From assembly GCA_021399445.1 (NCBI GenBank), contig JAJTUQ010000004.1, forward strand, positions 1,054,001-1,118,000: 64,000 bases of DNA. The letters run 5' to 3'. The notes under the pieces were generated by a model. It did not search any database. It saw nothing but the letters and a program-made list of their open reading frames with translations, and was not told the DNA's origin. Within the stretch, counting starts at the first letter, position 1, and each line of letters opens with the position of its first letter. This document shows, piece by piece, positions 44,503-56,543 of this stretch. This DNA comes from Xylogone sp. PMI_703 (taxonomy: Eukaryota > Ascomycota > Leotiomycetes). A program made the translations under genes and the position numbers.

Positions 44503-46571
44503 ATGAGGGTCCATATTGACAGAATCGCTATACAGCTCATCTTCCTCTCAATAATATCCAGGGTAACATTGGCCTCCACCCAGCAGCAACCGCTCCTCAG
44601 CCCCGACCTTGAAGTGATACAGCTGAGAGATGGATGGAACTTCAATTTCTCATCACCAGCTCCTCATTACTTTGCCTCAGCCTATGGCCTCTTGCAACAA
44701 TGGTCCAATACGTTCTTCCCTAACGGCCATAGCATTGCTCCTTGCGAGATACCGGCGTTCACAAAGTTGTATCATGGACGCACAGATGGTGAGGTACCGC
44801 CAAGTCCGGAGTGGTTTGCTTTCGACATGTAAATTCCCCGACTAATCTCAGAACGCATTTCATGGATTATGATCTAACTGTTGCTTTTAGAGGAATGAGC
44901 TATGGCATCACCGGTGGTACGAGGAACTCCCACATGCTCATTTATCAAACCACACGTGCAGTAAACTGCATTTACTTTGACGGCGAATCTGCTACTTTAA
45001 TGGGCACAGGACAACTTGATACGCAGATGCTTCATATTTATGGCAATATCTCTGGGCCTGAACGCCCAGGAGGTGGATTCAGAGGCCTTCAGGATGAATA
45101 CGCGCGTGCGACTGGGTTATGTGACTGGGTTAAGGAGAAAAAGCTTGGAGGAAGTGGGTGGGGGGTGGAAGGTATCGTGAGGATGAATGCTGGGTTCGAG
45201 ATGATTTGGTGTAACTTTTCAAGTGTGAGCATTCGGCTTGTGAGCCATCTCAACATCACTGCTCCGCTATTACCTCCCGGTAAAGATAACGAAGACACGG
45301 AGAATGACGAGCTAATTGAAGAAATGTCGGAAGATGAATCTTTGCCTACTAGCTATTATCCCCTTCCTCCTTCACCAACCAAGACGGATCGTGCAACGGA
45401 TCCCTCTAGTCCTCCACGTCCTCCGAATTGGCGTCGGGATTGGGGTCGCGAACCATTTTCCCGCACGCTGACTTCAAATTGGTTCATGGCTGGTGCGTCA
45501 CATTACGGTTCTTCCGGCTATGGAGCTGGAATGGGTGAAGCGAGGGTTAAGATTTTAGGATGCGGGTTCATGAGCTATTATGCTCCAAAATTCATGAGTT
45601 CAGCAATTTCGAGGACGGTAGAAGAGCAGAAAATTCTCAACCTTACTAAAGATGGATTGTGGATTGGGCCAGGAACTAATGGAACAAGAGCTGATGGACT
45701 TACTGCATTAACAAGAAGACGAAGAGCGCATACACTTACGAATACCTCAGTTGAAGATGCGGCCATTATGAGAGAAGATTCGGACCGGGTTCTCCTTGAT
45801 CTCTTTTCTAATTCTGCATCTTGCAGCGGTATGGACTGGACTATTCTCACAAATGAAATCGTTCAAACATACGCCGCGGATCTTGCAAGCTTCCTTGAAA
45901 AGTTGCGAACCTTCGAGACCATAACCCAAACGAATGTGTCTGAATTGCACAATTGGGTAACGGAAGTTCGAGATCGAACCCATTCCTTCTTGCTCCCCTT
46001 TCTCCAGTACCCCGGCAAATTATCCGAGGAAAGTTGGATACCAAACTCCACCCTCTACAAGGATGTATATTCACGATGCCGATTCCACTACACACGGCTC
46101 TTGGACCCTAACGAAGGTATCTTTCTCGGTCCAGAAGAATTAACCTTGAAATGGGCTACCGAAGAAGTTATGTCAGGTATATGTACCGTGCTCGTTAATG
46201 TTGGATTATCTATGGAGAGGGTTTGGATCGCCCACTTCAATGTTCCATCCAATGCAGCAGCATCACATACTGTGCCAGAAGAATTAGAGAATGAAGTAAG
46301 TCGCTGGACTAAAGGCACGGAGGAACTCATGGCCTGGCTGGGATGGGCTGGGGAGTGGATCTCATGTGAACGAAAATGCGCATTGGATGAGAAATGCTTC
46401 ATTCCTATGTGGCCGTTGATTCGGATGGGGTTCGGTCGTGGGCCTCGACCACCGCCAGGAGAGAAGAGGCCACAACATGGTGGATACAATCGTGGTGGGA
46501 GACCTGGATGGCGATTAGATGAGACCGATCTTTGGCAACCGAAGTGCGTTAAGTACGACCATCTTTTTTGA
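44503..46571 (+). CDS. Uncharacterised conserved secreted protein
   Basis: Exons 44503-44828 and 44891-46571 (62-bp intron), 668 residues. A signal peptide (hydrophobic core IQLIFLSIISRVTLA) is followed by a body with several features I associate with a fungal family of unknown function: GITGGTRNSHMLIYQT, IYFDGESATLMGTG, QLDTQMLHIYGN, DEYARATGLCDWV, and GIVRMNAGFEMIWCNFSS. A Pro/Ser/Glu-rich insert (about 245-300) is probably a flexible linker. Around ten Cys and many N-x-S/T sites fit an extracellular or luminal protein. The C-terminus is Gly/Arg/Pro-rich. No catalytic motif is recognised. The 3' end is 171 bp from the convergent HET gene. Confidence 0.85.
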
Positions 46572-46742
46572 ATAGCTTTATCAGCATTATCTTGGTGGAC
46601 AATTTCTTTTTACAGTATTACCCTACCTCACACAAACATATTTACATGGTACGCACAAATGGAAGAGAATATCGTTATTGTCGCGGTTAAGCTGCTTTCA
46701 ACGTACCAGGTCTTGCTGTGTAGCTTGCTCAGCAACTGGTAG

Positions 46743-49152
46743 CTATTCAACCACGATTTTGTATTGCTTGATGGGCGGCAGGTCTAGCTTCTTCCCTGTC
46801 TTGTCTGTAGCGTGTCGAGGAATCTCTATTGGCTCCTTCTGCCATTCTTCAGCTGCATCAAACCCTACGCATACCTGCCAGAAACATTTTGCATCACTCT
46901 CATCAACTGTGAACGTCCCGAGGCGACGAAACCGTGGCGTTTTTTCAACGCACTGTTCAAGAACGAGACCTTTTATGGCGCGTTTTGGCACCGCTGTGAA
47001 CGCCGCTGGAGTAGTCCAATCTGTAGATTCTAAGACAGGAACGAGCCAGCGTTTGCGTGCTGTACGAAAGTCTGAGGCAATATCATAATGGAACTTAAGA
47101 TGACAAGCATACTCCTCGGACCCTTGGACCAGAGATACAAGCACAGATGAAAGTGTACTTCCATAGTAGATATTATAAGCCTTGCTTTCCCCTTGGTCCA
47201 TTCTGTATGAAGTGCTGCTCAACTGAAGAGGCCAGTCTTCGCCAGGCAAAGGGGTGTCCACTACGGTAGTGTTCATGTTATCAGGATCAAAATCGGGGTC
47301 ATCGACTAATACCATTCTATTAGCAGCAAATTCGTACTTGCACTCTTTCCACTGTTCTATCTCCGAGAAAGTGGCATAAAAACAAGGCACGATGCAACAC
47401 AAAATTTCGAGGACTTCACGGGTGGAGACTTGGGAATCACTAAGTGTCCCAAGCGTTGCCTTGTTCAATATTTTGCAGTAATAACTATCCCTTGGGCTCT
47501 TTGAATGAACTTGATCTTTGATGGATAACTCATTTTTAAAGATGTCGAGTGATTCCCATTGCGGTAAGGGGTCCACCTCTCCCACAACTGCTGCCCAAGA
47601 CCAAGACGGGGCAACCTGCTCTTTTGGTCGACAAGTGGTATTGTGATTGAGAACGTGCCATGTAAGCTGGCTCTCCATATCACGACTAAAGAGGCCTGCA
47701 GCGTACTGGCAGTCGAATATTTCCTTTATCTTCATTGCCACACCGTAGATAGCCACGAGCTTATCTGAATCGCGGGTCAACTTCGTCGACGAATAATTCC
47801 GTACAATTGGTCTCCATACATCGTGAATCCCAAGTCCGGTATATCCAGCTTCTAGTCCCTGCCGGAAGAGATCCTTTAGAGGCGACCTCATTTTCACTTC
47901 CTTGATCAGATCACCTGTGCCGTATGGGAACCGTTCGCACGCAGTGAGATCATTACATTCCCAGGCCAACTGATCCTGATCAAAGTGTAGCACGCGTGGT
48001 GACAGGAGGCGTTCTTGTACAACCCATGCTCGCTGGTTTAGGGGCATCTTCTTGAATCTGTTCCACCACAGGTTGATATCTGTGAGATAGGCGCGATTCG
48101 TCTCATCATCGTCCGCAGGATTCTCCCATAGAACAGGGATGGGTCGTATTATGGCTGGGTCTCGGTTCCGGAAGCATCCACCTCGTGAGTCAAATGAGCT
48201 TGTTGCAGCAATGTTACAAAATGAGTTGCCATAAACATGTTGCATAACTATTGATTCTCGCGCCCAATCATCCTTATCGTCCTGTATGATACATAGACAG
48301 TCGATCCAGATATACTGTACCATCAGCTGCCGTGCAATTTCTACTGCGTCCTGGAACGTCTGCCCCAGTGAATCAAGATCAATCCCCTCTTTATGGGTTT
48401 TAATGTTTTGGGTCGTGAGTTTAACAGGGACATGTAGCCCCCAACAGTGACTCAGCGTAACGTATACGGAGTCATCGATAATTTCGTGTTTCTCCCGTAA
48501 ATGGATTGTCCTGGAGAACCCGGATACATCTAAAAGCCGGGTTGGCTTGTACGCTCCGTTGACATGCGCTTGACGACAAGACTTATGATTCATCCAACAT
48601 TCCCAGATCCATTTACGAGCAAGTCGTAAGCTAGACGGAGAGGCTGTACTCATCTCCGTTGTATTTTGACTGATCAAGTGAGAAATATCTTCGCAGCGTC
48701 AGTAGGTATCACCGTGTGCTTTCCAATCTTACAATACCTTTTGCTGAATAGACTGCGAACTGAAGCGGCGTATTAGATCCGGGCTGAGGGAACGGCATAT
48801 GAAAATCAGGAATCACAGTCAACCAGATATAGATTTTCCCATTAAATACTCGCAGCCAATCCTCAGTTAGACTGCTTGCACTAGTTAGAAACATCCTACA
48901 CGCCTGGCAGCCATTCCTTGCGCCTTCCTCAAATTCAGTGACATCTCGGTTGTCTCCAACTCCAGGGTTAAATTGAACCGCTTCGATAAGCGCAGCACAG
49001 TGCTTGCAAAGCTTCCCTGGGATGAATGGTAGATTTGAAGTGGCGCTATCCGCCGAGTCCCGACCCTGTAAAGAAGATTCATATTTGTTGAGAATTGCGC
49101 GAGTCGATGCCGTGAGAACTGGAAAGTCCAAGTCTTTTTCGACCGGATCCAT
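46743..49152 (-). CDS. HET-domain protein 2
   Basis: Exons 48738-49152 and 46743-48688 (49-bp intron), 786 residues. The N-terminal exon carries a Cys-rich segment (LCKHCAALIEA, GCQACRMFL). The HET domain follows: YVTLSHCWG, LGQTFQDAVEIARQL, YIWIDCLCIIQDDKDDWARE, VYGNSFCNIAATSS, then NQRAWVVQERLLSPRVLHF. The C-terminal part (APSWSWAAVVGEV onward) is the usual extension. The order of blocks equals that of the HET gene 7.3 kb away, but sequences differ widely, so they are not recent duplicates. Expected role: cell-death effector or partner in vegetative incompatibility. Confidence 0.93.
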
Positions 49153-49613
49153 TATGACAATACGGCCTTTCGACCGAGAATCACCGGCAAGCAGGTGTCG
49201 ATGAAAGTCTATTAGGACTTAGTTACGCTGCCCACTGCGCGATAGTAGGATCTTATTATCGCAAGTCTCGCTCTTGTGTGGGGTTGCTCCTTTTCAGCTG
49301 ACATTAAGACCGCCACATGAAGAACATTACATCCACAGCGGTCATATTTGTACATCGACGCCGCTCTTCAGGGATATAATAGCTCCAGCAGTAGGCCCAG
49401 TCTCCCGGGGGCAGTTACGCAGGGCCGCGAAGCGCTCGTCATACTCATAGTCAAAATATGCAAGCTACCTAACAAGTCCATCGAGGTGGCTACACTGAAA
49501 TATTATTGATGGTGCTCACAATTGCCGTGTTGAATCTATGCTGTGCACATCTCACGTCTCGATGAATCAGTTTGGCCTAATTAGTGAGATTCTATAGTAG
49601 ATCTTAGATATCT
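49153..49613. other. Gene-free stretch
   Basis: 461 bp upstream of the HET gene and downstream of the aldo-keto reductase; nothing recognised. Confidence 0.5.
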
Positions 49614-50621
49614 TTATTCATAGTTGAAGTTATCTAGACCAGCTTCGTGCTTAACCATTTCCCAAATCTCTTCAATCTGGTTCGCCACTTTATCTGGAAG
49701 AGGCCCCCTTCTGATTCCCTGAATAGTCTCACGGATCTGCTCCAATTTGGATGCCCCGATAATCAGTGCATCACCATTCTCCCCCTTCAGGTGACTATGA
49801 TGGGCCACCCATCGGTACGCCAGCTCAGCTTTGGGAATCCCGCTCTCAACACTGATAGCATCCCACGCAGTCAACGCCTCGAAGTATGATTTTTTGTGGT
49901 ACAGGGCTGTGTACACCTTGCCCATCAACGTACTCCCATCGAAGCGCGCAGCGGTCTTCTCTTCTACTTCGGCACGACTCTTGGTCAAGACGCCACCAGC
50001 TAAAGGTGAGTACGCGTAGAAGGCAATGCCATGCTTTCGCAAAATTGGGAAAAGTGACTCTTCCGGGAGGCGGGAGACGGGTGAGTAGCTTCCCTGATAA
50101 ACGGTCGGTGCAATGAAGCCTTTTTCTTTGGCGACGCGGACCATATTCTCCACCTCTTCAGGCAAGAAATTCGATAGACCAAAGCGTTTGAATTTTCCTT
50201 GCTTATGCAATTCGTCGATAGCACTAAGGGTTTCTTCGTATGGTGTCGTACGGTCTGGAGCATGCAGATAATATATATCGACCTGGAGATATGTGTTAAG
50301 TTTCCAAATACAATGATCTCTCAGGGAAATTCAACCCTTTACCTGGCTGGTCTTAATAAGTCCCAAACTGGTCTCTATGGATTTTTGAATCTCCTCTCTG
50401 TTGGCAGATTTACCATCCCAGACGCCCGAAAACTTAGTGCTGATGATAAACTCTTTCGCAGCTTCGCGATAACCCAACTTCTCCTCACTGGGGCCGTAAG
50501 CGCGAGCACTGTCAAGGTCCTTGACGCCTTCCTCTTTCAGAATTTCTAGGACTTTGGCATTGGTTTCGTCATTGTTCCAAATCCTCCCTCCACAACCGAA
50601 AACGATTTTTACGGGAGTCAT
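49614..50621 (-). CDS. Aldo-keto reductase (AKR7/aflatoxin-aldehyde-reductase-like)
   Basis: Exons 50343-50621 and 49614-50282 (60-bp intron), 315 residues. The (beta/alpha)8 fold begins KIVFGCGGRIW. The catalytic tetrad is visible: Asp and Tyr in KDLDSARAYGPSEEKLG, Lys in ISTKFSG, and His in VDIYYLHAPDR. Further family motifs are FGLSNFLPEEVE and AYSPLAGGVLTK, and the NADPH-binding region ALIIGASKLEQIRETI. AKR7 enzymes reduce aldehydes, including mycotoxin dialdehydes and succinic semialdehyde, with NADPH in the cytosol. Physiological substrate here unknown. Confidence 0.94.
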
Positions 50622-51944
50622 AATTCAAGAAGAAAATTCAGCGAAGGGCTCGGAGTTGATTCTCAGATTATGGATTTATGGCCGGTAGAATATCTCGTTG
50701 AAATATACTGCTAAAAGTAACGGAACAGCTGAAGCCCAACTGGGACACGCACGAGGCTGTATATATATACATATATATACCCATATGTAGTCCCTGGTTC
50801 TCACGTGTTATTCTCTATAAGGGGTATGGCGGATGGTTGCCGGAGCGGAGCGGAGTATCTATCATAGTAAAACTCTCATCCCCGCCAGTGTTAGGATTGA
50901 TTTGATTTGACGCGATTATTAATACGATTATAATTTACTGCAAAATTTCGTCATTTCGTATTGTTACCCCTCTCCCCAATGACCGCATCCCATATTATGA
51001 GTATTCAGTGAGATCTGAAGACTTTATTCCCTTATTTGAGTAATATTTTTATGTGGGATTATCCACAGTACAAGGGAATAAGCAACCAGTCACTGAATGA
51101 GCTTGTTTACACTGCTGGGGGGATGCAGTGGGGGGAGGCGGGGGACAAATGTATAAATCTTTTACAATAACAAATTTTGAATTAACAGTTTAATTTTATA
51201 CATTAATTAACATTTATTTATGCTGAAATATTTTAAACATTCAACGCCTTACGCGCAGAGATGGAAGGAGGAGCTCATGGAGCGCCTGATTGGTTGAGTC
51301 ATCTCTCACTTCGCCGAAATCGTTGTACCTCATATAGCAAGACAAACTACAACCTTATTGTCAATTTCTATCTCAAGGCTGCATAGGAAGCTTATGCTCA
51401 TTGCGAGATGGCGCCCAGTAAAATAAATCGGTACCAAAAATTAGCACGCTTCCCTGATGCCTTGATTCGACGGAAGGATCGGACGGACGTCCGTCTACTA
51501 TTGGAAGAAATCTTTTTGCTGCTGTTGTTTGGTCATAATTGGCCTGGTCAATATATCGATCAACTATATATGAGAAAGGCATTTTTATCTCGGCATTAAC
51601 AAAACCCCAAATATCATAGATAAGAGTGTCCACTAATCAATCAACTGAGCCATGATTGGAATTTGGATAACTTGTACTTTTGCGTTGACTAACGCACGAA
51701 TGATTCCCATATCAGTATATCAAGAGATAATTATCTCGTTGCGAAGGAGTCATGAATGTAAAATTTCTCTACATGAATATTCCACCGAGTCAATTCTCGC
51801 ATTTCATTCTTGCGGTATATTCGGTTGCTTGGACCAAATCCAAACCAATATAGATTAGGGGAATACAAATGAAACGCTGCCATTGAGTCATTTCTATCGT
51901 CACAAGAACCCGATATCCATCCGAGTCTTCTCTCAATTCATTCT
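50622..51944. other. Gene-free AT-rich stretch
   Basis: About 1.3 kb; very AT-rich at 51.15-51.25 kb. Short frames at 51373-51633 (minus) and 51408-51599 (plus) have no motif. A TA-rich simple repeat lies near 50758. Confidence 0.5.
50758..50780 (+). repeat. TA-rich simple repeat
   Basis: Two blocks of alternating AT separated by AC, about 140 bp upstream of the aldo-keto reductase start. Confidence 0.8.
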
Positions 51945-53070
51945 TTACGGGAGTTCTGTTCTGTTTGGATAGCTTCCATCTCCACCGGTATATCTTGGAT
52001 TGGTATCCAACTCTTCGGCCTCTGGTCTTGAAATGTATTGTGTTTGGACATTTACAGCCTGCCTAGGACTGCTTTCACCAAACGGTTTTGGAATATTCTC
52101 CTTCTCTTGACCATCGAGCTCCTGTTTTCCGCCTGTTGGGAGTGAGTTATCTGGTTTCAGTGCTGCAGCAGCCGCCTTGGACCTGTTTCTCCGCATATAG
52201 AACCAGATTGCGCCGATGACTAGGGCGAGCCCGACTACACCTCCGACCACGCCGCCTGCAATAGCACCAGCATGCGATTTGGAACTCGATGATTTGCCCG
52301 TAGTACCTGTGTCATAGGATAATGGCGCAGATGAGGCTGATGAGTGTGGTCCTGCTGCTCCGGAAGTGCTGCTTGTGCTTGGTGCAGATACTGGTCTTCC
52401 CGGGGGGCTACTGGTAGGCGGACTCGATTGAGGGGAGGATGAGCTGGAGGATGTAGCTATGGGCAGTTAGATGTGTATCTGGTGCTTCAGTAATTAGAGA
52501 TAAATACTTGTTTTTGGAGTCTGCGAAGACGTTGGAGGTTGTGAAGATGTCTGTGATGTGGTCGATGTGGTCGAGGTAGTCTGCGAGGCTGAAACAGTGC
52601 GAGGATAACCCGCATCAGTGCAATAGTTCTCATATACTGAAATGGCATTACTGATCTAATGAAGCGTTAGGTATCTTTGAGATGGTTTAGCCTAGGAAAG
52701 ACCATGTTCACCTGCGCGGTTCCTCTACAAATGCTCTCGACACAAGACGTCAGAAATTTGGTCGCACTTTGATCAAGGCCGGGAGTGCAGTAGCACGCAT
52801 CATATATGGTCCTGGATATCCATCAGCTCAACAGTATCCAAAGCGCCTCTACTGCTGTACGAACGAAGTGCAACCCAGGAATGCCACAAGGTAATCCGCA
52901 ACATCGAATGAGTTGTAATATACACAGCTTTGAACACAGGCGGGTTGAATGGCAAAGTTAGGCGCATCAGAGATGCTGACGGTTGCCAAATTAACACCTT
53001 GACCACCTTGACCGAGAGCTACGGCTGCGAGCGATAGCACAGCCATTGAAATGTGCTTGTAGTTGCGCAT
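51945..53070 (-). CDS. Single-pass surface protein with Cys-rich ectodomain and Ser/Thr stalk
   Basis: Exons 52865-53070, 52712-52811, 52508-52655 and 51945-52456; introns 53, 56 and 51 bp; 321 residues. A signal peptide (ISMAVLSLAAVALG) is followed by a domain with about eight Cys: CVQSCVYYN, LGCTS, DACYCTPG, LTSCVESIC and NYCTDAGYP. The spacing recalls CFEM domains but is not a full match. A Ser/Thr/Pro stalk of about 110 residues precedes a transmembrane helix (AGAIAGGVVGGVVGLALVIG) with a basic stop-transfer MRRNR and a polar tail. This design fits a wall-associated sensor or adhesin. The first intron uses an unusual GTTCGT donor and is the least certain junction. Confidence 0.82.
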
Positions 53071-54166
53071 GCTGGCTTTGGCTAGTAATGTAGCTACGTC
53101 TTCTCCAAAGCTTATTAGTATTGCCCCAGAATCCTCCAGAAATTTCACGATTGGCGGCGATGTCTCAGCCTTTTAAGTGACTGTCGCCAATTTAAGATGT
53201 ACATATCTAGTGGACTTCAACGGCCATGTTACGTCCCGTCATGTAAAGCCTGGTCGGCCACTTCCCCTATCCCTCCCCCTTAACTGTGTCCAAGTGACTC
53301 TGTTGTATCATAGCAACGCCTCAAAAGTAATATTAGGCATCAATAAACCTATGGTTGAGCTCTTTATTTCAGGACTGCATGCACATGGCTTCTTCAAGAA
53401 TATCGCATCCATTGGCGGACTTGACTTTTTCTCAGGGTCCTAAATATTGGATATTTCGTGATGAGTGAAAATGGAAACGGAGGCGCCGCCACATCACCGT
53501 GGCTTCACCAATGGCAAGCTCCAGAATACGGCCACATCGCATAAGGTGGTTCTCACGTATCAGCGTGTCTGATAAGATCCCTTTTGTGCAAATGCGATGT
53601 AACCCAGGGCCAAATCCCTACCTTTATTCATGTTGATATCGTCCCATCCCCGCACAACGTTCCGAGCGCTCCAGACCCTCAATGCGGTCCTTCCAGCCAA
53701 GTAGAGGCTCATTTAAGCCCTGGCGTACTGCAGCACACTCGACAAAGTGACGGAGTATTGTAAATAGCATATAGTTTAACTACGAACTGCGAATAGCAAT
53801 CTAATAGGTGCCGGAATTTACAACCACTAGAAGCGCTTACTTAATCTCAAAACAATACTATGTCGGGCTTTCTAAGTGGCCTCTGTCTTTATTTTCTGCG
53901 AACTGCATTTCTGTATATGATATACAGAAGTTGATAAACCCTCGTACATACAGCTTCAACACGGTTTTCCATTCCTATGTAGACTAAGAGAGAGTTAATA
54001 TCCAGATAGTGTAACAAAAATAATTATACATTACAAGTATATCTGCAACTGACTGAGACCAAACACAACATAAATTTGCTTCCTCTTATCGGTACCCTGG
54101 AAGTTTTCTGGGCACTCTGACCAATTAACTCAAATTCTGTCGGCTGTATTCCACGAAGCCAGCTAC
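53071..54166. other. Gene-free stretch
   Basis: About 1.1 kb. No gene, tRNA or repeat recognised. Confidence 0.5.
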
Positions 54167-55477
54167 TTATATCCTTTCATCTCTTCCATAAAAGTCAGAG
54201 TTACCACCGTGTGCATACTCGACCCAACCCTGACGATAAAATGATGCTTCATATCCTGATATTCCTCCGGGCATGAAATTTCTCTCTCCAATGAAGTCGA
54301 TCTCAGGACCAACCCCATGAAAGATTCCCTGAACGTCTCCATCTCCCGAAATGGTTACTTGACCAGTCCCTGCTGAGGCACTGCCCATACCACTGTCTCT
54401 CCCACGCCATTTAAATTCGTTTGGAATGCCGGGTTTAAGTCCATTCGGGCTCACGTTTAGTAAGAGATATCCATCCATTATGCCAACATCAAATTGGCCC
54501 CAGACCTTTCCTTCTTGCTGATCAACATGAAAACGAATAATCAAATCTTTGGACATATCTGGCCATTCTCCTTCAACCGCTTTGCTGGTAATATTAAATA
54601 TTCCGGTAGCAGATTGTCGAAAATACATTTGATCTTCCTTTGTCCATGGTTGAGCAGCAACTGGCTGTGAGGAAGAAGTAGTCAATTTGCTGTTGTCTTT
54701 TGTTGACTCTTTTGTTGACTCTTTCGTATTAAGACTGGATGATCGTGGCAACTCTTCATCGCAAAATATGTCGTATTCGTTCCACTCATCAATCACATCT
54801 TGGATAGACACTGATACAATGCACGGTCCAAAAGGCCTCTTTCCATGGAATTCGCATGGAACGCCAATACCTCGCATTGCTTCAAACCGTCCCCATATCT
54901 CGCCATCGCCAAATCGAATCTTACCAACGGTCTCCGTGGAATAATGTATGATGTCTGGCATTTGGCTATTTATTCCACGCCACTCGAGTGAATACTCACG
55001 TGATTCGGATGCAGATTCCAAAGCCTCGAATGTACTGTCTTCTGATTCCGACTGGTCATCATCCGGATGCTCATGACAATAATCGTCCTCAGCTTTGAAG
55101 TGGTCCTGACCCGGGCCAGGGTCTACGAGGAAGACGCCTTTAAAGTATCCCATCTCCAAAGTACCCCAAAGGCGATCGTGGTCCCAGATCAGCCGGATGC
55201 GAGAGGCGTAGCCTTTATCAGGTAGGTGGTTTTGCTTCACTCTATACGTAGCCTGGATCTGCCGCATACGAGCTCGATAGAGCTCATTATTGTGAAACAC
55301 CATGCTGTTAAGATGCTCATTTTCGGCTCTGCTTTTCGTGGCCGCTTCGTAAATCGATATATCGGGCTTGCTTGCCTGGTCCTTGTCCGCTCTCTCCCCC
55401 GAATTTTTACCAGCATTGCTATCGCCTCTCGGTCGTTTATTAGGCGACATTGTACTTGTATCCTTTCTCTTTGGCAT
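54167..55477 (-). CDS. Uncharacterised protein with nuclear-localisation-like N-terminus
   Basis: Single exon; 436 residues from MPKRKDTSTM (55477), or 445 from an in-frame ATG at 55504. The N-terminus is basic (PKRK, NKRPRGD), suggesting nuclear import. The body holds two related beta-rich segments, each with a W-G-x-F/L-E/D pattern: LWGTLEMGYFKGVFLVDPG with IWGRFEAMRG, and VWGQFDVGIMDGYLLLNVS with VQGIFHGVG. This suggests an internal duplication of a beta-sheet domain. An acidic patch (about 160-185) and a tandem KESTKESTKD stretch (12-bp DNA repeat, near 54.70-54.73 kb) link the halves. I do not recognise the family and propose no function. Confidence 0.8.
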   Translation of the reverse strand: MPKRKDTSTMSPNKRPRGDSNAGKNSGERADKDQASKPDISIYEAATKSRAENEHLNSMVFHNNELYRARMRQIQATYRVKQNHLPDKGYASRIRLIWDHDRLWGTLEMGYFKGVFLVDPGPGQDHFKAEDDYCHEHPDDDQSESEDSTFEALESASESREYSLEWRGINSQMPDIIHYSTETVGKIRFGDGEIWGRFEAMRGIGVPCEFHGKRPFGPCIVSVSIQDVIDEWNEYDIFCDEELPRSSSLNTKESTKESTKDNSKLTTSSSQPVAAQPWTKEDQMYFRQSATGIFNITSKAVEGEWPDMSKDLIIRFHVDQQEGKVWGQFDVGIMDGYLLLNVSPNGLKPGIPNEFKWRGRDSGMGSASAGTGQVTISGDGDVQGIFHGVGPEIDFIGERNFMPGGISGYEASFYRQGWVEYAHGGNSDFYGRDERI

Positions 55478-55504
55478 TGTGAACACAATCTCTGACACAA
55501 GCAT

Positions 55505-56543
55505 GAGTCCCGCTGGCAAGTCAGGATTCCTCAATTGAAGAGGCGATGTGCAGAGTGTTAGAGTCTCTGACCTCGCCAAATCGGATCCGCAAAAGCTTTT
55601 GATCCGCAGAGACTGTTATCAATCACATGTGACTTGGCTTCAAAGATTTGCTGTCATCAAGGGAGTTTAGAATATCTAAACTATCATAATGCTAGAGGAT
55701 AAGGGCACAATTTCCTTAGGAAAATGTAACTATATCATGATGAAGATAACGGTTTGTTACTTTGTAGTATTTTAATAATATTAGCCCACTTGGCGGCGCT
55801 CTATTAATATTCTATGCTAACTTCAGAATAACCTTTCTATAAAACAAATTGGTTCATCCCTACAGGAGTATATTATCTCCTGTCTAGTTAATAATTATTC
55901 TAGCAATAATTATTCAAAGAGAAAACCCCCCCAAAAAAGCAAAAAGAAAGAGAAAAAGCATACAACAGAGGGGATTCGCTGGTCGTCACCGACCCAACTA
56001 CTAGACCTCCGATTTGAGGCTTATGTATGGCAGAGCGGACGGGATGCCCAGTTTTCCTCAATCTATGGTCGTATGTGACGGTCATTGGGTTAAAATAGTT
56101 TATATATAGTCCATAGTAGTATCGAGTTACAATTGACTGTTGCTGGTGAACATCATGCAGAAGAGGGTCAAGTACGGTCTAGGTTTATTATGAAATGAGT
56201 CAGTTACCACTAATAGTTGTTATAGCGAGTATTTAGGCTTTGTATAATTAATAGATGAACCAAGGTTACGTGGATAGCGTGCGGAAGACAGGGTGATGTC
56301 AAGGTCATTTTGATTTCTATATTGACCAGCTAGCCTAGGTTAACATTTCGACCAGACATCGATAACATTATCCCAACATACACTTCCGCTTATTCCATTC
56401 ATCATCATAGCACTAATAACTGCGATACTAGCTCTTTTTATAAATACTTTCAATAGTCGCTGCTTGTCGGCAACTTTACCGGCGAGTTCAACGCTGCGCT
56501 CAATTTCTTAAAGAATACTTCATAGCTCTCTAGATTGCCTAAA
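55505..56543. other. Gene-free stretch
   Basis: About 1.04 kb between divergent genes, AT-rich with an A-rich tract at 55918-55960. No gene seen. Confidence 0.5.
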
